Assembly (NCBI GenBank): GCA_019636285.1
Contig: JAHBXV010000003.1
Span: 62,001 to 126,000, forward strand
Direction of reading: 5' to 3'
Length of the DNA: 64,000 bases
Source of the DNA: Planctomycetaceae bacterium
GTDB taxonomy: Bacteria > Planctomycetota > Planctomycetia > Planctomycetales > Planctomycetaceae
Below are positions 45,523 through 55,172 of the stretch, one piece after another. The notes beneath the pieces were generated by a model, which saw only the letters and a list, made by a program, of their open reading frames with translations, did no database searches and had not been told where the DNA came from. The translations under genes were made by a program, and so were the position numbers. Position 1 is the first letter of the stretch. Each line of letters starts with the position of its first letter.

Positions 45523-46443
45523 ATGGAGGAGCCATTCTCATACGGCACGCCCGGGATTGAACCGCCAATGTCTGCCGCTCCTCGCGATGTTCTGAAATCC
45601 TGGTTGTCCAGCCGCCTGCCGGAAGCCGCCGCCGACTGGCTGAACGATCGAGCCGCTGCCATTACGGCCGGGGACCGGAAAGCCCTGTACCTCGCATTCG
45701 GTCTCGCCGTCCGTAAGACGGGAAAGGCGGAACTCTCGCTCTCAGCCGAGGAACTTGCGGCGGCCGAGCAGGCTCGCCCCGGCTGGAACGCCTCCAGTTG
45801 GTCGATTGACCAGGCGGCACGGGTCTTCCTCGTCCTGCATTATCCGTCCACCGATGCCGACGACTTTCGCAAAACTCTCGACCAGATGTTTGCCACCGGC
45901 GAAGTCCACGAGCTGGTCGCGCTGTATCAGGCTCTGCCGCTCTTTCCGCATCCCGAACTGTTCGTGGAGCGGGCCGCGGAGGGGATCCGCAGCAACATTC
46001 GCGCGGTCTTTCTGGCGGTGGCTCACAACAACCCGTTCCCTGCCGAGCAGTTCAGCGACGATCAATGGAACCAGATGGTCCTCAAGGCCCTGTTCATCGG
46101 GGTCGCGCTCGATCCGATCGTCGGACTGGACCGCCGCGCGAACGCCGAACTCGCCCGAATTTTGCTCGATTACGCGCACGAACGCTGGGCCGCCAAACGG
46201 CCGGTGAGCCCCGAGTTGTGGCGCTGCGTTGGACCGGCTACCAACGCCGAGGGCATTGCCGATCTGCGCAAGGTTCTGGATTCTGAACTGGCCACCGATC
46301 GCGAAGCCGCCCTCCTGGCATTGTCCGCGTCGAGCCTGCCGGCGGCGCAGACCGCTCTGACCGAAGAAAACCAGTCAGCCGTCACCGACCCTGCCGTACG
46401 AGCCACTCGCTGGCGCCAACTGGCCGCTAGCGTTTCGAACTGA
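45523..46443 (+). CDS. eboA: EboA-domain protein
   Basis: A 306-residue protein that I recognise as EboA from stretches such as YLAFGLAVRKTGKAELSLSA, then EQARPGWNASSWSIDQAAR, and the helical repeat-like body. EboA belongs to the ebo gene cluster, which in cyanobacteria is needed to move scytonemin precursors to the periplasm and is found patchily in many bacteria. Its biochemical role is unknown. The ATG at 45523 is taken, with an AAGG just upstream; the Met at 45568 is an alternative. It is followed 40 bp later by a TatD-type hydrolase gene, as in other ebo clusters, but no UbiA-like or other ebo genes follow. Confidence 0.8.
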   Translation: MEEPFSYGTPGIEPPMSAAPRDVLKSWLSSRLPEAAADWLNDRAAAITAGDRKALYLAFGLAVRKTGKAELSLSAEELAAAEQARPGWNASSWSIDQAARVFLVLHYPSTDADDFRKTLDQMFATGEVHELVALYQALPLFPHPELFVERAAEGIRSNIRAVFLAVAHNNPFPAEQFSDDQWNQMVLKALFIGVALDPIVGLDRRANAELARILLDYAHERWAAKRPVSPELWRCVGPATNAEGIADLRKVLDSELATDREAALLALSASSLPAAQTALTEENQSAVTDPAVRATRWRQLAASVSN

Positions 46444-46483
46444 CGAATCCGCCCGCGATGACGTCCTCCCGAAAGCCGAACTC

Positions 46484-47398
46484 ATGCGCTACATCGACCC
46501 CCACATACACATGGTCTCCCGCACGACCGATGACTACGAGCAGATGGCCGCGCAGGGGGTTGTCGCCGTCATTGAGCCGGCCTTCTGGCAGGGGCAGCCG
46601 CGTACGCAGATTGGCACGTTTCAGGACTACTTCTCGATGCTGGTCGGCTTCGAGCGGTTCCGGGCGGCACAGTTTGGTATCCGGCACTATTGCACGATGG
46701 GCCTGAACAGCAAGGAGGCGAACAACGTCCCCCTCGCCGAAGAGGTGATGGACCTATTGCCGCTGTTCGCCACCAAGGAAGGGGTCGTGGCGATCGGCGA
46801 AATCGGATACGACGACCAGACCGAAGCGGAAGACAAGTTCTTCCGCCTGCAAATTGAACTCGCGAAGGAAGTCGGCCTCCCGATCCTGGTTCATACGCCC
46901 CACCGTGACAAAAAGCGGGGAACGTACCGCAGCATGGATGTCCTGGAAGAGCATGGCTTCTCTCCGGAGATGGCCATCATCGACCACAACAACGAGGAGA
47001 CCTGCAAAGAGGTTCTCGATCGCGGCTACTGGTGCGGCTTCACGATCTACCCCAAAACCAAGATGGGGAACGAGCGGATGGTGGAAGTCGTCCGGCAATA
47101 CGGCAGCGAGCGCGTCATCATCGATTCGTCAGCCGACTGGGGCGTCTCCGATTCGCTCGCCGTCCCCAAAACGGCCCGCCTGATGCTGGAACGGGGCATC
47201 CCCGTCGACCAGATCGAAGCCGTCTGCTACCGCAACGCCATCGCCGCCTACGCCAGCAGCGGTCAGTTCCAGGAAGACGACTGGCTGAACCCCTCCCCCA
47301 TCGACCAGCGCACCCTCTTCGAAGGCAACAGCGTCCTCCGCGGCGGCCAAACCCCGCGCATCGACGAACCTGCTAAGGAAGGGTTGCTGATTCGGTAG
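46484..47398 (+). CDS. eboB: TatD-family metal hydrolase (ebo-cluster type)
   Basis: A 304-residue TIM-barrel metal hydrolase. The first ligands are in IDPHIHM, the middle Glu in AIGEIGYDD, then His in ILVHTPHRD and IIDHNNEE, and the last Asp in IIDSSADWG, so the metal site looks complete. It is related to TatD nucleases and to phosphotriesterase-like enzymes; the substrate is unknown. Gene order eboA-TatD hydrolase agrees with known ebo clusters, so the gene symbol rests on context. Translation is probably coupled to eboA (40 bp gap). Confidence 0.75.
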   Translation: MRYIDPHIHMVSRTTDDYEQMAAQGVVAVIEPAFWQGQPRTQIGTFQDYFSMLVGFERFRAAQFGIRHYCTMGLNSKEANNVPLAEEVMDLLPLFATKEGVVAIGEIGYDDQTEAEDKFFRLQIELAKEVGLPILVHTPHRDKKRGTYRSMDVLEEHGFSPEMAIIDHNNEETCKEVLDRGYWCGFTIYPKTKMGNERMVEVVRQYGSERVIIDSSADWGVSDSLAVPKTARLMLERGIPVDQIEAVCYRNAIAAYASSGQFQEDDWLNPSPIDQRTLFEGNSVLRGGQTPRIDEPAKEGLLIR

Positions 47399-47504
47399 GA
47401 CTCAACGTGACACGTAGCAGCGGTCTGACGATCGCCTTGCGGTATTTAAGTCGCGCAACAATCAGCCTGTCCACGCGATGCGCCTCCGTTTGAGGGACGA
47501 TCAC

Positions 47505-48083
47505 ATGTCTCGCTGGGCTCTTCCTGGTTGCGGTGTTCTCGTGGTGACCGTTTTGGGAATATCCCAAGTCTCATCGCAGCCTTCAACTGACCGTGAGCCT
47601 GTCGGCAACGTCGCGGACTGTGACTGGATACCACGGCCTGACTTCCAGAGAATTCTCTACGACAAAGCTCAAGGGATGGTCACAATCTATCCCTATGGCG
47701 ACCCTGAATTGGGCATGTGGCCGCCGCTGTCCAATACCGAACTCAAGCGAATCCTCGACTTCCCCAAAGTGGAGTCGGTGGAATTCCGGCGGGTCCCGAT
47801 CACGCGCTGCCAGCTTTCGATATTAGCCAGCAAACACAAGCTGAAATCCTTGAGCTTCAGCTATTGTGGCATTGGGGACAGCGTCGCAACAGTTGCCAGC
47901 AGTATTCCCCAGCTCGAATACCTGAATCTGTCCGGCACCCACATTTCGGACCACACCCTGCAACGCCTGTCGGGGCATCCGGCCTTGCAACATCTCGTCG
48001 TTGAGGACGTGAAAACAATCACAGGAGAGAGCGTCAAAGAATTCCAGGCGAGGACTCCCAACTGTCGCTACGAAGGTCAGTAA
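47505..48083 (+). CDS. Secreted protein with leucine-rich-repeat-like region
   Basis: A ~192-residue protein with a signal peptide (hydrophobic stretch LPGCGVLVVTVLGI near residues 6-20) and three to four repeats of the LRR type at 90-170 (HKLKSLSFSYCGIGD, then PQLEYLNLSGTHISD, then PALQHLVVEDVKTIT). LRR proteins bind other proteins; the partner is unknown. The ATG at 47505 is chosen because GAGGGA lies 7 nt upstream; the frame opens at 47478. It stands alone. Confidence 0.7.
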   Translation: MSRWALPGCGVLVVTVLGISQVSSQPSTDREPVGNVADCDWIPRPDFQRILYDKAQGMVTIYPYGDPELGMWPPLSNTELKRILDFPKVESVEFRRVPITRCQLSILASKHKLKSLSFSYCGIGDSVATVASSIPQLEYLNLSGTHISDHTLQRLSGHPALQHLVVEDVKTITGESVKEFQARTPNCRYEGQ

Positions 48084-48129
48084 CCCGGCAACGCACGATA
48101 ATCGCGTGCATCCCCATTCACTAGTCCCC

Positions 48130-48164
48130 TTTGCGACCTCTGCGACCTCCGCGACTCTGCGCGC
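48130..48164. repeat. 9-bp tandem repeat in the gap before the kinase-WD40 gene
   Basis: Three units, TTTGCGACC, TCTGCGACC and TCCGCGACT, followed by CTGCGCGC. Sequences of this GCGACCTC type are commonly scattered between genes in high-GC bacteria; no function is assigned. Confidence 0.5.
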
Positions 48165-48248
48165 AACCAATCCCAAGCTTCCGCCCGCGCCGGCGAATGC
48201 TAGACTATTGCCGAGTGTTCTTCATCCCACTCCGCGGTCAAGGTCGCT

Positions 48249-51200
48249 ATGGCACTGTCGCGCGCCGAGTTTGTTGATCGTTGGGTAGAAAGCGGCCTCG
48301 TCACAACTGATGAGGCACGCGCGAGTGTCTCCGCGTTGCCCGAGTCGATTGCCAGCGGCGAGGACATGGCTCGCGAATTGGTGCGGCTCAAGAAGCTCAC
48401 CATCTTTCAGGCCCAGCAGATTCTGGCCGGGCGCGGCAAGTCGCTGATCCTGGGCAACTACATCCTGACCGACAAACTCGGGCAGGGGGGGATGGGGATG
48501 GTGCTCAAGGCCGAGCACCGCCGGATGAAGCGAGTCGTCGCCCTGAAAGTGCTCTCTCCCGCCGTCGTCCGGACGAAGGAGCTCCTGCAACGCTTTCAGC
48601 GCGAGGTCGAGGCGGCTGCCCGGCTGACTCACCCCAACATTGTCGCGGCGTTCGATGCCGACGAAGCGAACGGGGTCCATTACCTGGTCATGGAATATGT
48701 GCCGGGGAAGGATCTGGCGTCGCTCGTCAAAGAGCGAGGGCCGCTCACGGTTCGACAGGCGGTCGATCTCCTCAAGCAGGCAGCGACCGGCCTCGAGTTC
48801 GCGCACAGCCAGGGGATCATTCACCGCGACATCAAGCCGGCGAACCTGCTCCTCAGCAGCAACGGAACTCTCAAAATCCTCGATATGGGACTGGCCCGAC
48901 TGGCCCCCAGCGGCAACGAGACCGGCGGACAGGCCGATCTGACGAATACCGGGGCCGTCATGGGGACGGTCGACTACATGTCCCCCGAACAGGCGCTGAA
49001 CACGAAACTCGCCGACGAGCGGGCCGACGTCTATAGCCTGGGCTGCACGCTCTACTACCTGCTGACGGGGCGATCTGTCTACGCGGGCGACACGCTGATG
49101 GAGAAGATTCTCGCCCACCGCGAGGCCCCAATTCCCGAGTTGCCGCTGAATGAGGCCCAGTCGACCGAACTGTCGAACGAAGGACGAAGCGGGCTGAACG
49201 CAGTTCTGTCCCGAATGCTGGCCAAGACGCCAGACGACCGTCTGCGATCCATGACGGAGGTGCTGACGGCATTGAAAGCCATCTCAAGTGGCTCGGCCGT
49301 CGCGTTCACCCCGCTGACCGGGCAGTCGCTGGTGACACGATCCTTGCAGCCCGACTCCAACGTTGGCGGTGGGACAATTGGAGGACCGGCCCCATCCCTC
49401 AACCTGCCGACGGCAGTCGAGCCGTCGATCGCCACCCGCATGAAGACCCGGCAGAAACAACCCATGCCGCGGTCTGTCTGGCTGGGCGGCGGAGCGGCCG
49501 TTTTGGCATCACTGGCGGTGCTTCTGATTGTTCCGCGGTTGTCAGGAAAGAAGCCGACGGTCGCCGCAACGACGAAATCCGCCACGGCCGAAGTTTCTGC
49601 CAACCAGACCCCCGAATCTCAGCCCAATCCCGTTGAGGATCCACTTTGGCCAAGCGGAGAGGACGATACGGTCTGGAAGGGAATTGTTTCCCACCCGACA
49701 AAACTGCCGGGAATTCGCCGGTGGCAGGTCGAGTCCACCATGCCGCGAGCCCGTGCAACAGGAGCGGCGTGGAGTCCGGATGGGCGGTGGCTGGCAGTCG
49801 CGAGTGAAGATGCGAGGATCCGTCTTTACAACCGAGTGGAGTCTTCGCTGCGAATGCGACACGTTCTGCCTGCATTTGAACGCAGCTCGGAAAAATCCTC
49901 GGTGTTCTGGACGCCGGACAGTCGCTGGCTGGGATGGCAAGGAAACTCAAGTAATGAATTCCGCAGTTTTGATCTCGTCGAAATGCGATCTGGACCGACT
50001 GTCTCGAGTGCACACCTCCGGGTTGCTGGTGGTTGGAACCCAGACGGGGACTTACTCGCGGTCCCCGGAATCGACGCTGGCGGCACCGGAGTCCTGTTGT
50101 GGAACTGGCCTTCAGGCAAGTTGGCCAGGCCGCTCCGCGGCACTCAGGATGTGCCGTGGCAGGTGGCATGGTCGCCCGACGGATCTAAGGTAGCCGCGAC
50201 GGACTTCGTTTCCATGCAAGTCTGGCAGGCTTCGGGAGAATTGCTCGGCAAGGCCACATTCGGCGGCGCGCAAATCTTATCTTTGGCGTGGCACCCGAAC
50301 GAGGATTTGATTGCGGCACGATTGCACAAACCGAATCGACTGGCACTCTTAAATTCTCGGGCGGAACAGATCGCGGTAACGGACCTCCCACCCTCCGACA
50401 ACTCTTCCCTGCGACCAATAGCCTGGTCACCCGATGGCCGCTGGTTGGGCATGGACGTGATTCCACATGGCGAATTGCAACTGTTCAACAAGGACGGAAA
50501 CGCTGGCCCCGTGCTACCGGGAACGGGAAGCTCTGGTCCGACTCTCTGGCGGCCAGGCAGCCGCGAGTGCTTTATTCCGGGCGACTATCATCCCTCTTCG
50601 CTCGTCGCCTACGACCAGCTCGATACCGCATTTCACCCGTTTCAGGCAGGAACCAGAATCGCGGCGTGGAGCCTCGACGGACATTGGCTGGCCGCAGTTT
50701 CCGTAGCTGGCGAACTGATGCTTTGGGATGCGGCTGCCCGGCAGACGACTCAGGTCGAGGCATCGGGACAAAACAACGTCATCAACGCCCGATGGTCGGC
50801 CCCGCGAGACCGATGGCTGGTTCATGCCATCCAGAACGTTTATGTCGGCACAAAGTCGAGAATTCTGACGGTTGCCGATAGCGGTGGGATCTTGGAATCC
50901 GTCGAGTTTCCATCGAATGAACGCGCATCGGTCGTTGGCCTGACCCCGGACGGCGACGGGGCATTGGTCCTGCTCCATCAAGCAACCACTCGACTGGAAT
51001 CGTATTCTTTGGCAAGCCTCTCGAATGTTTCGGAAGTTCCGCTACCTCGGATTGACGGCTGTGAATTCAGCGGGATTTCGGCCATGGCCCCGAATGGCCG
51101 GATGCTCGTCAAGGCGCGACGTGGTGAAACCGAAGAGTACTGGTTGACGGACACGAAGGGCCAACAGGCAAAGCCTCTCAACTTTGGGGCGACAAGCACT

Positions 51201-51893
51201 CTGCACTGGTCCAGCTTCAGCGGCGACGGCACTCGACTCGCCGTCTGCGTGGCCAAGCCGGACCATTCCGAATGGCAGGTGCAAGTTTGGGAGCCAACGA
51301 AGCCCTCCAAGGTAAAGACTTTGCCAAAAAACGTTCCCGGCGCTGTCACATTGTCTCCGGATGCCAGGTATCTGGCGGCAGCAAGCATTCATGGCGGACT
51401 GTACGATTTGCAAACAGGAGAAGCACTGCAGCGCTTCGACCTTGGACATGGGCATCGCGTTAGTTCCAGTTGGCACCCGACGCGACCGACTGTTGCCACG
51501 ACCGATGTGAGCGACCAGGTCTTGCGGATTAACGCGACTTCCGGCCCGGAACCGAGTCTTCCCATCCTCGATCCGTTCGGCGTGTCGTGGACTGATGATG
51601 GTTCACAACTCTTGGCGATGAGCGGCGCGGGGATGCTGCGGTCTTTCCGAGAAGGCTCAACGGCTTCGAACTGGTCCACCGTGCTGCTACCAGACGAACA
51701 GTGGGCGACTTTCTCTCCTGGAGGACGCCTAGCCGCAAATAGCGAAAATGCTACCTCCTATCTTCATGCCATCATCGAACGGGATGACGGCACGTTCGAG
51801 ACGCTCACCTATGCCGAATTTCTCGAAAAGCATGGTCCGAACTCGCCTCTGTCGCCGGTCAAGAGTGGGGCCGAACAGGAAGTCACCCCATGA
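48249..51893 (+). CDS. Ser/Thr protein kinase fused to a WD40-type propeller
   Basis: A 1214-residue kinase. An N-terminal helical segment (1-65) precedes the catalytic domain (70-345) with GQGGMGMVLKA, Lys100, and HRDIKPANL (Asp194). The metal-binding motif is DMG (212-214) instead of DFG, a known planctomycete variant that usually remains active. A membrane helix lies near 411-430. The extracytoplasmic C-terminus (450-1190) is a WD40/TolB-like propeller (ATGAAWSPDGRWLAVASEDA, then WSPDGSKVAATDFVSMQVW). A propeller-bearing receptor kinase could sense an extracellular protein. The ATG at 48249 follows a poor ribosome site. Monocistronic. Confidence 0.92.
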   Translation: MALSRAEFVDRWVESGLVTTDEARASVSALPESIASGEDMARELVRLKKLTIFQAQQILAGRGKSLILGNYILTDKLGQGGMGMVLKAEHRRMKRVVALKVLSPAVVRTKELLQRFQREVEAAARLTHPNIVAAFDADEANGVHYLVMEYVPGKDLASLVKERGPLTVRQAVDLLKQAATGLEFAHSQGIIHRDIKPANLLLSSNGTLKILDMGLARLAPSGNETGGQADLTNTGAVMGTVDYMSPEQALNTKLADERADVYSLGCTLYYLLTGRSVYAGDTLMEKILAHREAPIPELPLNEAQSTELSNEGRSGLNAVLSRMLAKTPDDRLRSMTEVLTALKAISSGSAVAFTPLTGQSLVTRSLQPDSNVGGGTIGGPAPSLNLPTAVEPSIATRMKTRQKQPMPRSVWLGGGAAVLASLAVLLIVPRLSGKKPTVAATTKSATAEVSANQTPESQPNPVEDPLWPSGEDDTVWKGIVSHPTKLPGIRRWQVESTMPRARATGAAWSPDGRWLAVASEDARIRLYNRVESSLRMRHVLPAFERSSEKSSVFWTPDSRWLGWQGNSSNEFRSFDLVEMRSGPTVSSAHLRVAGGWNPDGDLLAVPGIDAGGTGVLLWNWPSGKLARPLRGTQDVPWQVAWSPDGSKVAATDFVSMQVWQASGELLGKATFGGAQILSLAWHPNEDLIAARLHKPNRLALLNSRAEQIAVTDLPPSDNSSLRPIAWSPDGRWLGMDVIPHGELQLFNKDGNAGPVLPGTGSSGPTLWRPGSRECFIPGDYHPSSLVAYDQLDTAFHPFQAGTRIAAWSLDGHWLAAVSVAGELMLWDAAARQTTQVEASGQNNVINARWSAPRDRWLVHAIQNVYVGTKSRILTVADSGGILESVEFPSNERASVVGLTPDGDGALVLLHQATTRLESYSLASLSNVSEVPLPRIDGCEFSGISAMAPNGRMLVKARRGETEEYWLTDTKGQQAKPLNFGATSTLHWSSFSGDGTRLAVCVAKPDHSEWQVQVWEPTKPSKVKTLPKNVPGAVTLSPDARYLAAASIHGGLYDLQTGEALQRFDLGHGHRVSSSWHPTRPTVATTDVSDQVLRINATSGPEPSLPILDPFGVSWTDDGSQLLAMSGAGMLRSFREGSTASNWSTVLLPDEQWATFSPGGRLAANSENATSYLHAIIERDDGTFETLTYAEFLEKHGPNSPLSPVKSGAEQEVTP

Positions 51894-51985
51894 ACCACCA
51901 ACAGGATTCCTTCACTCACGGCATCGGCAGACTCTTCGAAGTACGCTGGGTGAATGGCAGACGTCAGGAGGCATGCACCACGCGG

Positions 51986-53494
51986 TCATTCACCAGTCTC
52001 AATTTGAACCTGGTAAGCCCCGGAATTGTTCGCCAGATCGTTCCAGTGGTCATTGATTCTTAGGCAAAGAATTCCATCGTCCTCGCACTCGACTTTTGAT
52101 CCGTCTCCAATGGCGAACGTAGGCAGCCGCCCCGGCCGCCATTCAGTAACCGGTGCCGCCGGGCAAATCCACCCGAGAAGCCGCCCAATCGGCTGACCAT
52201 CCGCGTACTCTCGGGAAATCCCGCGAGGTTCGCTGATCCACGGGCGCGTCGTGCGGTTCAGTTCGACCTGCCCGATCGCGGTCAAATGAAGTCGTTGACC
52301 GCGTTTGACCGGAATGCCAGTCGACTGCCATCCTGTCGCAGCTTCAACGGTTATGCCGCCTGATGGGCTCGACGGTGTCGTCCCGGAGAAATCGCCACCC
52401 GCGAACCAGCCGCGTTCCAGATCATAGCCATAGTCGATCGTGCGGACGAAAACTTCCCAACTCCTCGCGAGGGCGAGTTCATCCTCGCCGAACCGGGACA
52501 GTAAACTGGCCTCGAAGTCATTCGTGGGAACAGTGATCAACTCGTGGAATCGCTCGTGAGTCGCGGGAACCCTGTTCAGGAAATAGCAGATCGCCCAAGA
52601 CCACGCGTACGCGTCGGTCTGGCGAAATCGTTCCGCCGGGAACCGCAGGATTTCAGCCAGCGGGACCGAGCGGCCGGTGTCGACGGCTTCGCGAATGAGT
52701 TTGATCCGGCCCCAGCCAGGCGAGGTTTCTCGGGAGGTTGGCAGGACGCCGAAACGAATGCTCGCGTCCTCCTCGGTTGGCCCGACGTGCGTCGCGAACA
52801 GTTCCGCCATCCCCTCCAGATACCATGCCGGAAATTGCAGCGTGGGGTCTGCCGTCATGTAGCAGTGGACGCATTCGTGAAAGACGAGGTGCTCGCGGTA
52901 GAAATCCGTCGGCTGATCGTTCAGCCAGAACTCGTAACCGCGATGCCGTCCATGGTCAAAGCTTGGCAAGACTTCAGGAATAAGTCCCGCATTACGAAAG
53001 CGATCCTGCTGAACAATCAAGTAGCCGGTCAATTGCAGTTCGCTCCCATCCGTGGCGAGAGGCAGCGGCCCCAATTCTTCCATCAGCGTGTCGATCAACT
53101 GGTCGACCATCGCCGGTATCTTCGCAATTTGGGGATTCGGCGAATCGGTATGAAGAATCAGCCGTCTTGACGAGTAAGTCTCGATACCTGCCTGACGGAG
53201 CTTCCCAGGGTCGTGCCGAACACGATGATCGGCCATGCGAAAGCGCTGTGCCGGCGTATTTCCGGTTGGACGAAGTGGCTCGATAGCTTCGGCCAATTGA
53301 GGCGGCATCGCAGGCGATTCCGACCGCCCCGGCTCCACGACAACAGCTTCGATTGGACTGCCGCCGACGGGTTTTGCCGCTGGGGATGACGCATCGCCGC
53401 ACCCGCAAAGAATCAGGCCACAACCTGCCGCGAGCCACACGACAAGCGACGCATGGTTCAACGATTTCGAGACGAAGATGGAATTCGTCGGCAT
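51986..53494 (-). CDS. HExxH metallopeptidase-like lipoprotein
   Basis: A 502-residue lipoprotein. The signal peptide ends ILCGC (Cys32). A gluzincin-type site appears as HECVH at 206-210 and a third ligand Glu in WYLEGMAE at 227, so it is probably an active zinc peptidase. The C-terminal ~130 residues (VEAATGWQSTGIPVKRGQRL onward) resemble a beta-sandwich sugar-binding domain of the PA-IL (LecA) sort. The ATG at 53494 is chosen for the signal peptide; the frame extends to 53575 on the left. It diverges from the isomerase-like gene. Substrate unknown; a role on envelope or extracellular glycoprotein is inferred. Confidence 0.75.
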   Translation of the reverse strand: MPTNSIFVSKSLNHASLVVWLAAGCGLILCGCGDASSPAAKPVGGSPIEAVVVEPGRSESPAMPPQLAEAIEPLRPTGNTPAQRFRMADHRVRHDPGKLRQAGIETYSSRRLILHTDSPNPQIAKIPAMVDQLIDTLMEELGPLPLATDGSELQLTGYLIVQQDRFRNAGLIPEVLPSFDHGRHRGYEFWLNDQPTDFYREHLVFHECVHCYMTADPTLQFPAWYLEGMAELFATHVGPTEEDASIRFGVLPTSRETSPGWGRIKLIREAVDTGRSVPLAEILRFPAERFRQTDAYAWSWAICYFLNRVPATHERFHELITVPTNDFEASLLSRFGEDELALARSWEVFVRTIDYGYDLERGWFAGGDFSGTTPSSPSGGITVEAATGWQSTGIPVKRGQRLHLTAIGQVELNRTTRPWISEPRGISREYADGQPIGRLLGWICPAAPVTEWRPGRLPTFAIGDGSKVECEDDGILCLRINDHWNDLANNSGAYQVQIETGE

Positions 53495-53573
53495 TTCGTG
53501 CCACCCTACCTCATACTCGTTGATGCACTGACGGGGTCTGTCGCGCGATTCCCACCTCCCCTGAGCCTTCACC

Positions 53574-54386
53574 ATGCCGAACTTTCTCTACAGCCTCAAC
53601 GCCAGCACGATTCGCCCCACGCCACTTTTTGACAAGATTCGTGTCGCGGCCGCGGCCGGTTACTCCGGCATTGAACTGTGGCATGATGAACTTGAGGCGT
53701 ATTGCCAGTCGCAGGGAAAAATCGAAGATGTGAAACGTGCCTTGGATAACGCCGGATTAAAGGTGCCGATGACGATCGCCCTGCGGGGCTGGTCGCTGGT
53801 TGATCCCGCCGACGATGCCCAGGTTTGGGGAGAATGCGAGCGGCGCATCGAACAGGCAGCCGCGATCGGCTCGGAGTTCATCGTCGCCAGTCCTCCGTCC
53901 GGCCATGTCGACATTGGTGACGCCTCACGACGGTATCGCCATTTGGTCGAACTCGCCCAACCGTACGGCGTGCGGCCCGCGATGGAGTACCTTGGGTTCG
54001 TCGAGCACATTCACACGTTGTCGCTTGCGGTCGAGATCGTGCGAAAGTCCGGCGCAACCAGCGGCTGCGTGGTCATCGACCCGTTCCACAATTTCCGCGG
54101 CGGCGAGTCGTTCGAGGCGATTGAGCAAATGACGCTCGACGAAATCGCCGTCTCGCACTTCAACGATTCGCCCGCCTCTCCGCCGCGCGAACAGCAGCAT
54201 GACCGCGACCGAGTGCAACCCGGCGACGGCATCCAGCCGCTCGATCGCTGGATTGCCCTCCTGAAACAGAAGGGCTACCACGGCTGGCTGTCGCTGGAAC
54301 TGTTCAACGAAGATCTGTGGCAGCGCGACCCTCTCGAAGTCGCCACCGACGGCCTCCAGAAAATGCGCGCCATCGCCGAGCGTTAG
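53574..54386 (+). CDS. Sugar phosphate isomerase/epimerase-like TIM-barrel protein
   Basis: A 270-residue protein of the xylose isomerase-like TIM-barrel family (AP endonuclease 2 superfamily). Metal and acid positions include Glu in GIELWHDE, Glu and Tyr in AMEYLGF, and the HFNDSPASP segment near the C-terminal edge. Members act on hydroxy-acids or sugars (epimerases, hydroxypyruvate isomerase). The ATG at 53574 lies 80 bp from the divergent peptidase start. It converges with the KDPG aldolase gene, which acts on sugar acids, so a related role is possible but not shown. Confidence 0.82.
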   Translation: MPNFLYSLNASTIRPTPLFDKIRVAAAAGYSGIELWHDELEAYCQSQGKIEDVKRALDNAGLKVPMTIALRGWSLVDPADDAQVWGECERRIEQAAAIGSEFIVASPPSGHVDIGDASRRYRHLVELAQPYGVRPAMEYLGFVEHIHTLSLAVEIVRKSGATSGCVVIDPFHNFRGGESFEAIEQMTLDEIAVSHFNDSPASPPREQQHDRDRVQPGDGIQPLDRWIALLKQKGYHGWLSLELFNEDLWQRDPLEVATDGLQKMRAIAER

Positions 54387-54406
54387 CCGCGACCCAACGG
54401 GGAGCG
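54383..54406 (+). repeat. Dispersed 3'-end repeat, copy B (overlaps a stop codon)
   Basis: Identical in all 24 bp to copy A at 26228-26251. Its TAG (54384-54386) is the stop codon of the isomerase-like gene. It also forms the left arm of a hairpin, GGGAGCG pairing with CGCTCCC before the convergent aldolase stop (54431), so it may act in transcription end. Confidence 0.85.
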
Positions 54407-54430
54407 CTCTTCGCTCTCGCGCGCTCCCGT

Positions 54431-55078
54431 TTAACGCCTGCGAATTTCCTTCAGCTTCGCCACATACGCAGCCGCCGTCTTCGTGATGGTCGCGAAGTCC
54501 TTGTTTTCGATCGCCTTGCGATCGACGAGCGAGCTTCCCAGGCCGAAGGCACAGGCCCCCGCTTCATGGAATGACGCCATCGTCTCGAGATTGACTCCGC
54601 CCGTCGGCATGATGCGCACCTGGGGCAGCGGACGTTTCACGGCCTTCATGTAATCCGGCCCCCCGATTTCCGCCGGGAACAGCTTGATGACGTCGGCTCC
54701 GGCTTCCCAGGCCGAGAGGATTTCGGTCGGCGTATAGGCGCCGGGCATCACCAGACGGTCGTACCGCATGCCCATCTTGATGACGTCAAAGTTCACCGTG
54801 GGCGAAACCAGAAACTTCGCACCGGCAAAAAACGCCTGACGAGCCGTTTCCGGATCGAGCACGGTTCCCGCTCCGAGCAGAATCTTCTTCCCCATCTCGC
54901 GGTCGACGGCGGAAATCACCTCGGCCGCGTTGGGCACGGTGAACGTGACTTCCAGAATCCGAATGCCCCCTTCGTAGAGGGCCTTTGCGACGTTCACGAG
55001 TTCTTCACCCGAATTGGCGCGAAGAATGGCGACCAGACCGTGATCGAGAAGCAGAGACAAGTCGTCGTGCCGGCTCAT
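54431..55078 (-). CDS. eda: 2-dehydro-3-deoxy-6-phosphogluconate aldolase
   Basis: Class I aldolase of the Entner-Doudoroff pathway, splitting KDPG to pyruvate and glyceraldehyde 3-phosphate; members may also take other keto-deoxy sugar acids. The 215 residues contain the Schiff-base Lys132 in DVIKLFPA, Glu43 in ILEVTFT, and Thr in MPTGGVN. The ATG at 55078 fits homologues. It converges with the isomerase-like gene, with the repeat element between the stops. Confidence 0.93.
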   Translation of the reverse strand: MSRHDDLSLLLDHGLVAILRANSGEELVNVAKALYEGGIRILEVTFTVPNAAEVISAVDREMGKKILLGAGTVLDPETARQAFFAGAKFLVSPTVNFDVIKMGMRYDRLVMPGAYTPTEILSAWEAGADVIKLFPAEIGGPDYMKAVKRPLPQVRIMPTGGVNLETMASFHEAGACAFGLGSSLVDRKAIENKDFATITKTAAAYVAKLKEIRRR

Positions 55079-55172
55079 GACCGTCCTTATTCGAAAATCT
55101 CAGTGATTCGGAGAATGTTGAAACCGACATCGAGTGGCTCGTTAGCCGCCAGTCTGGTCTTTCAGGATGCGG

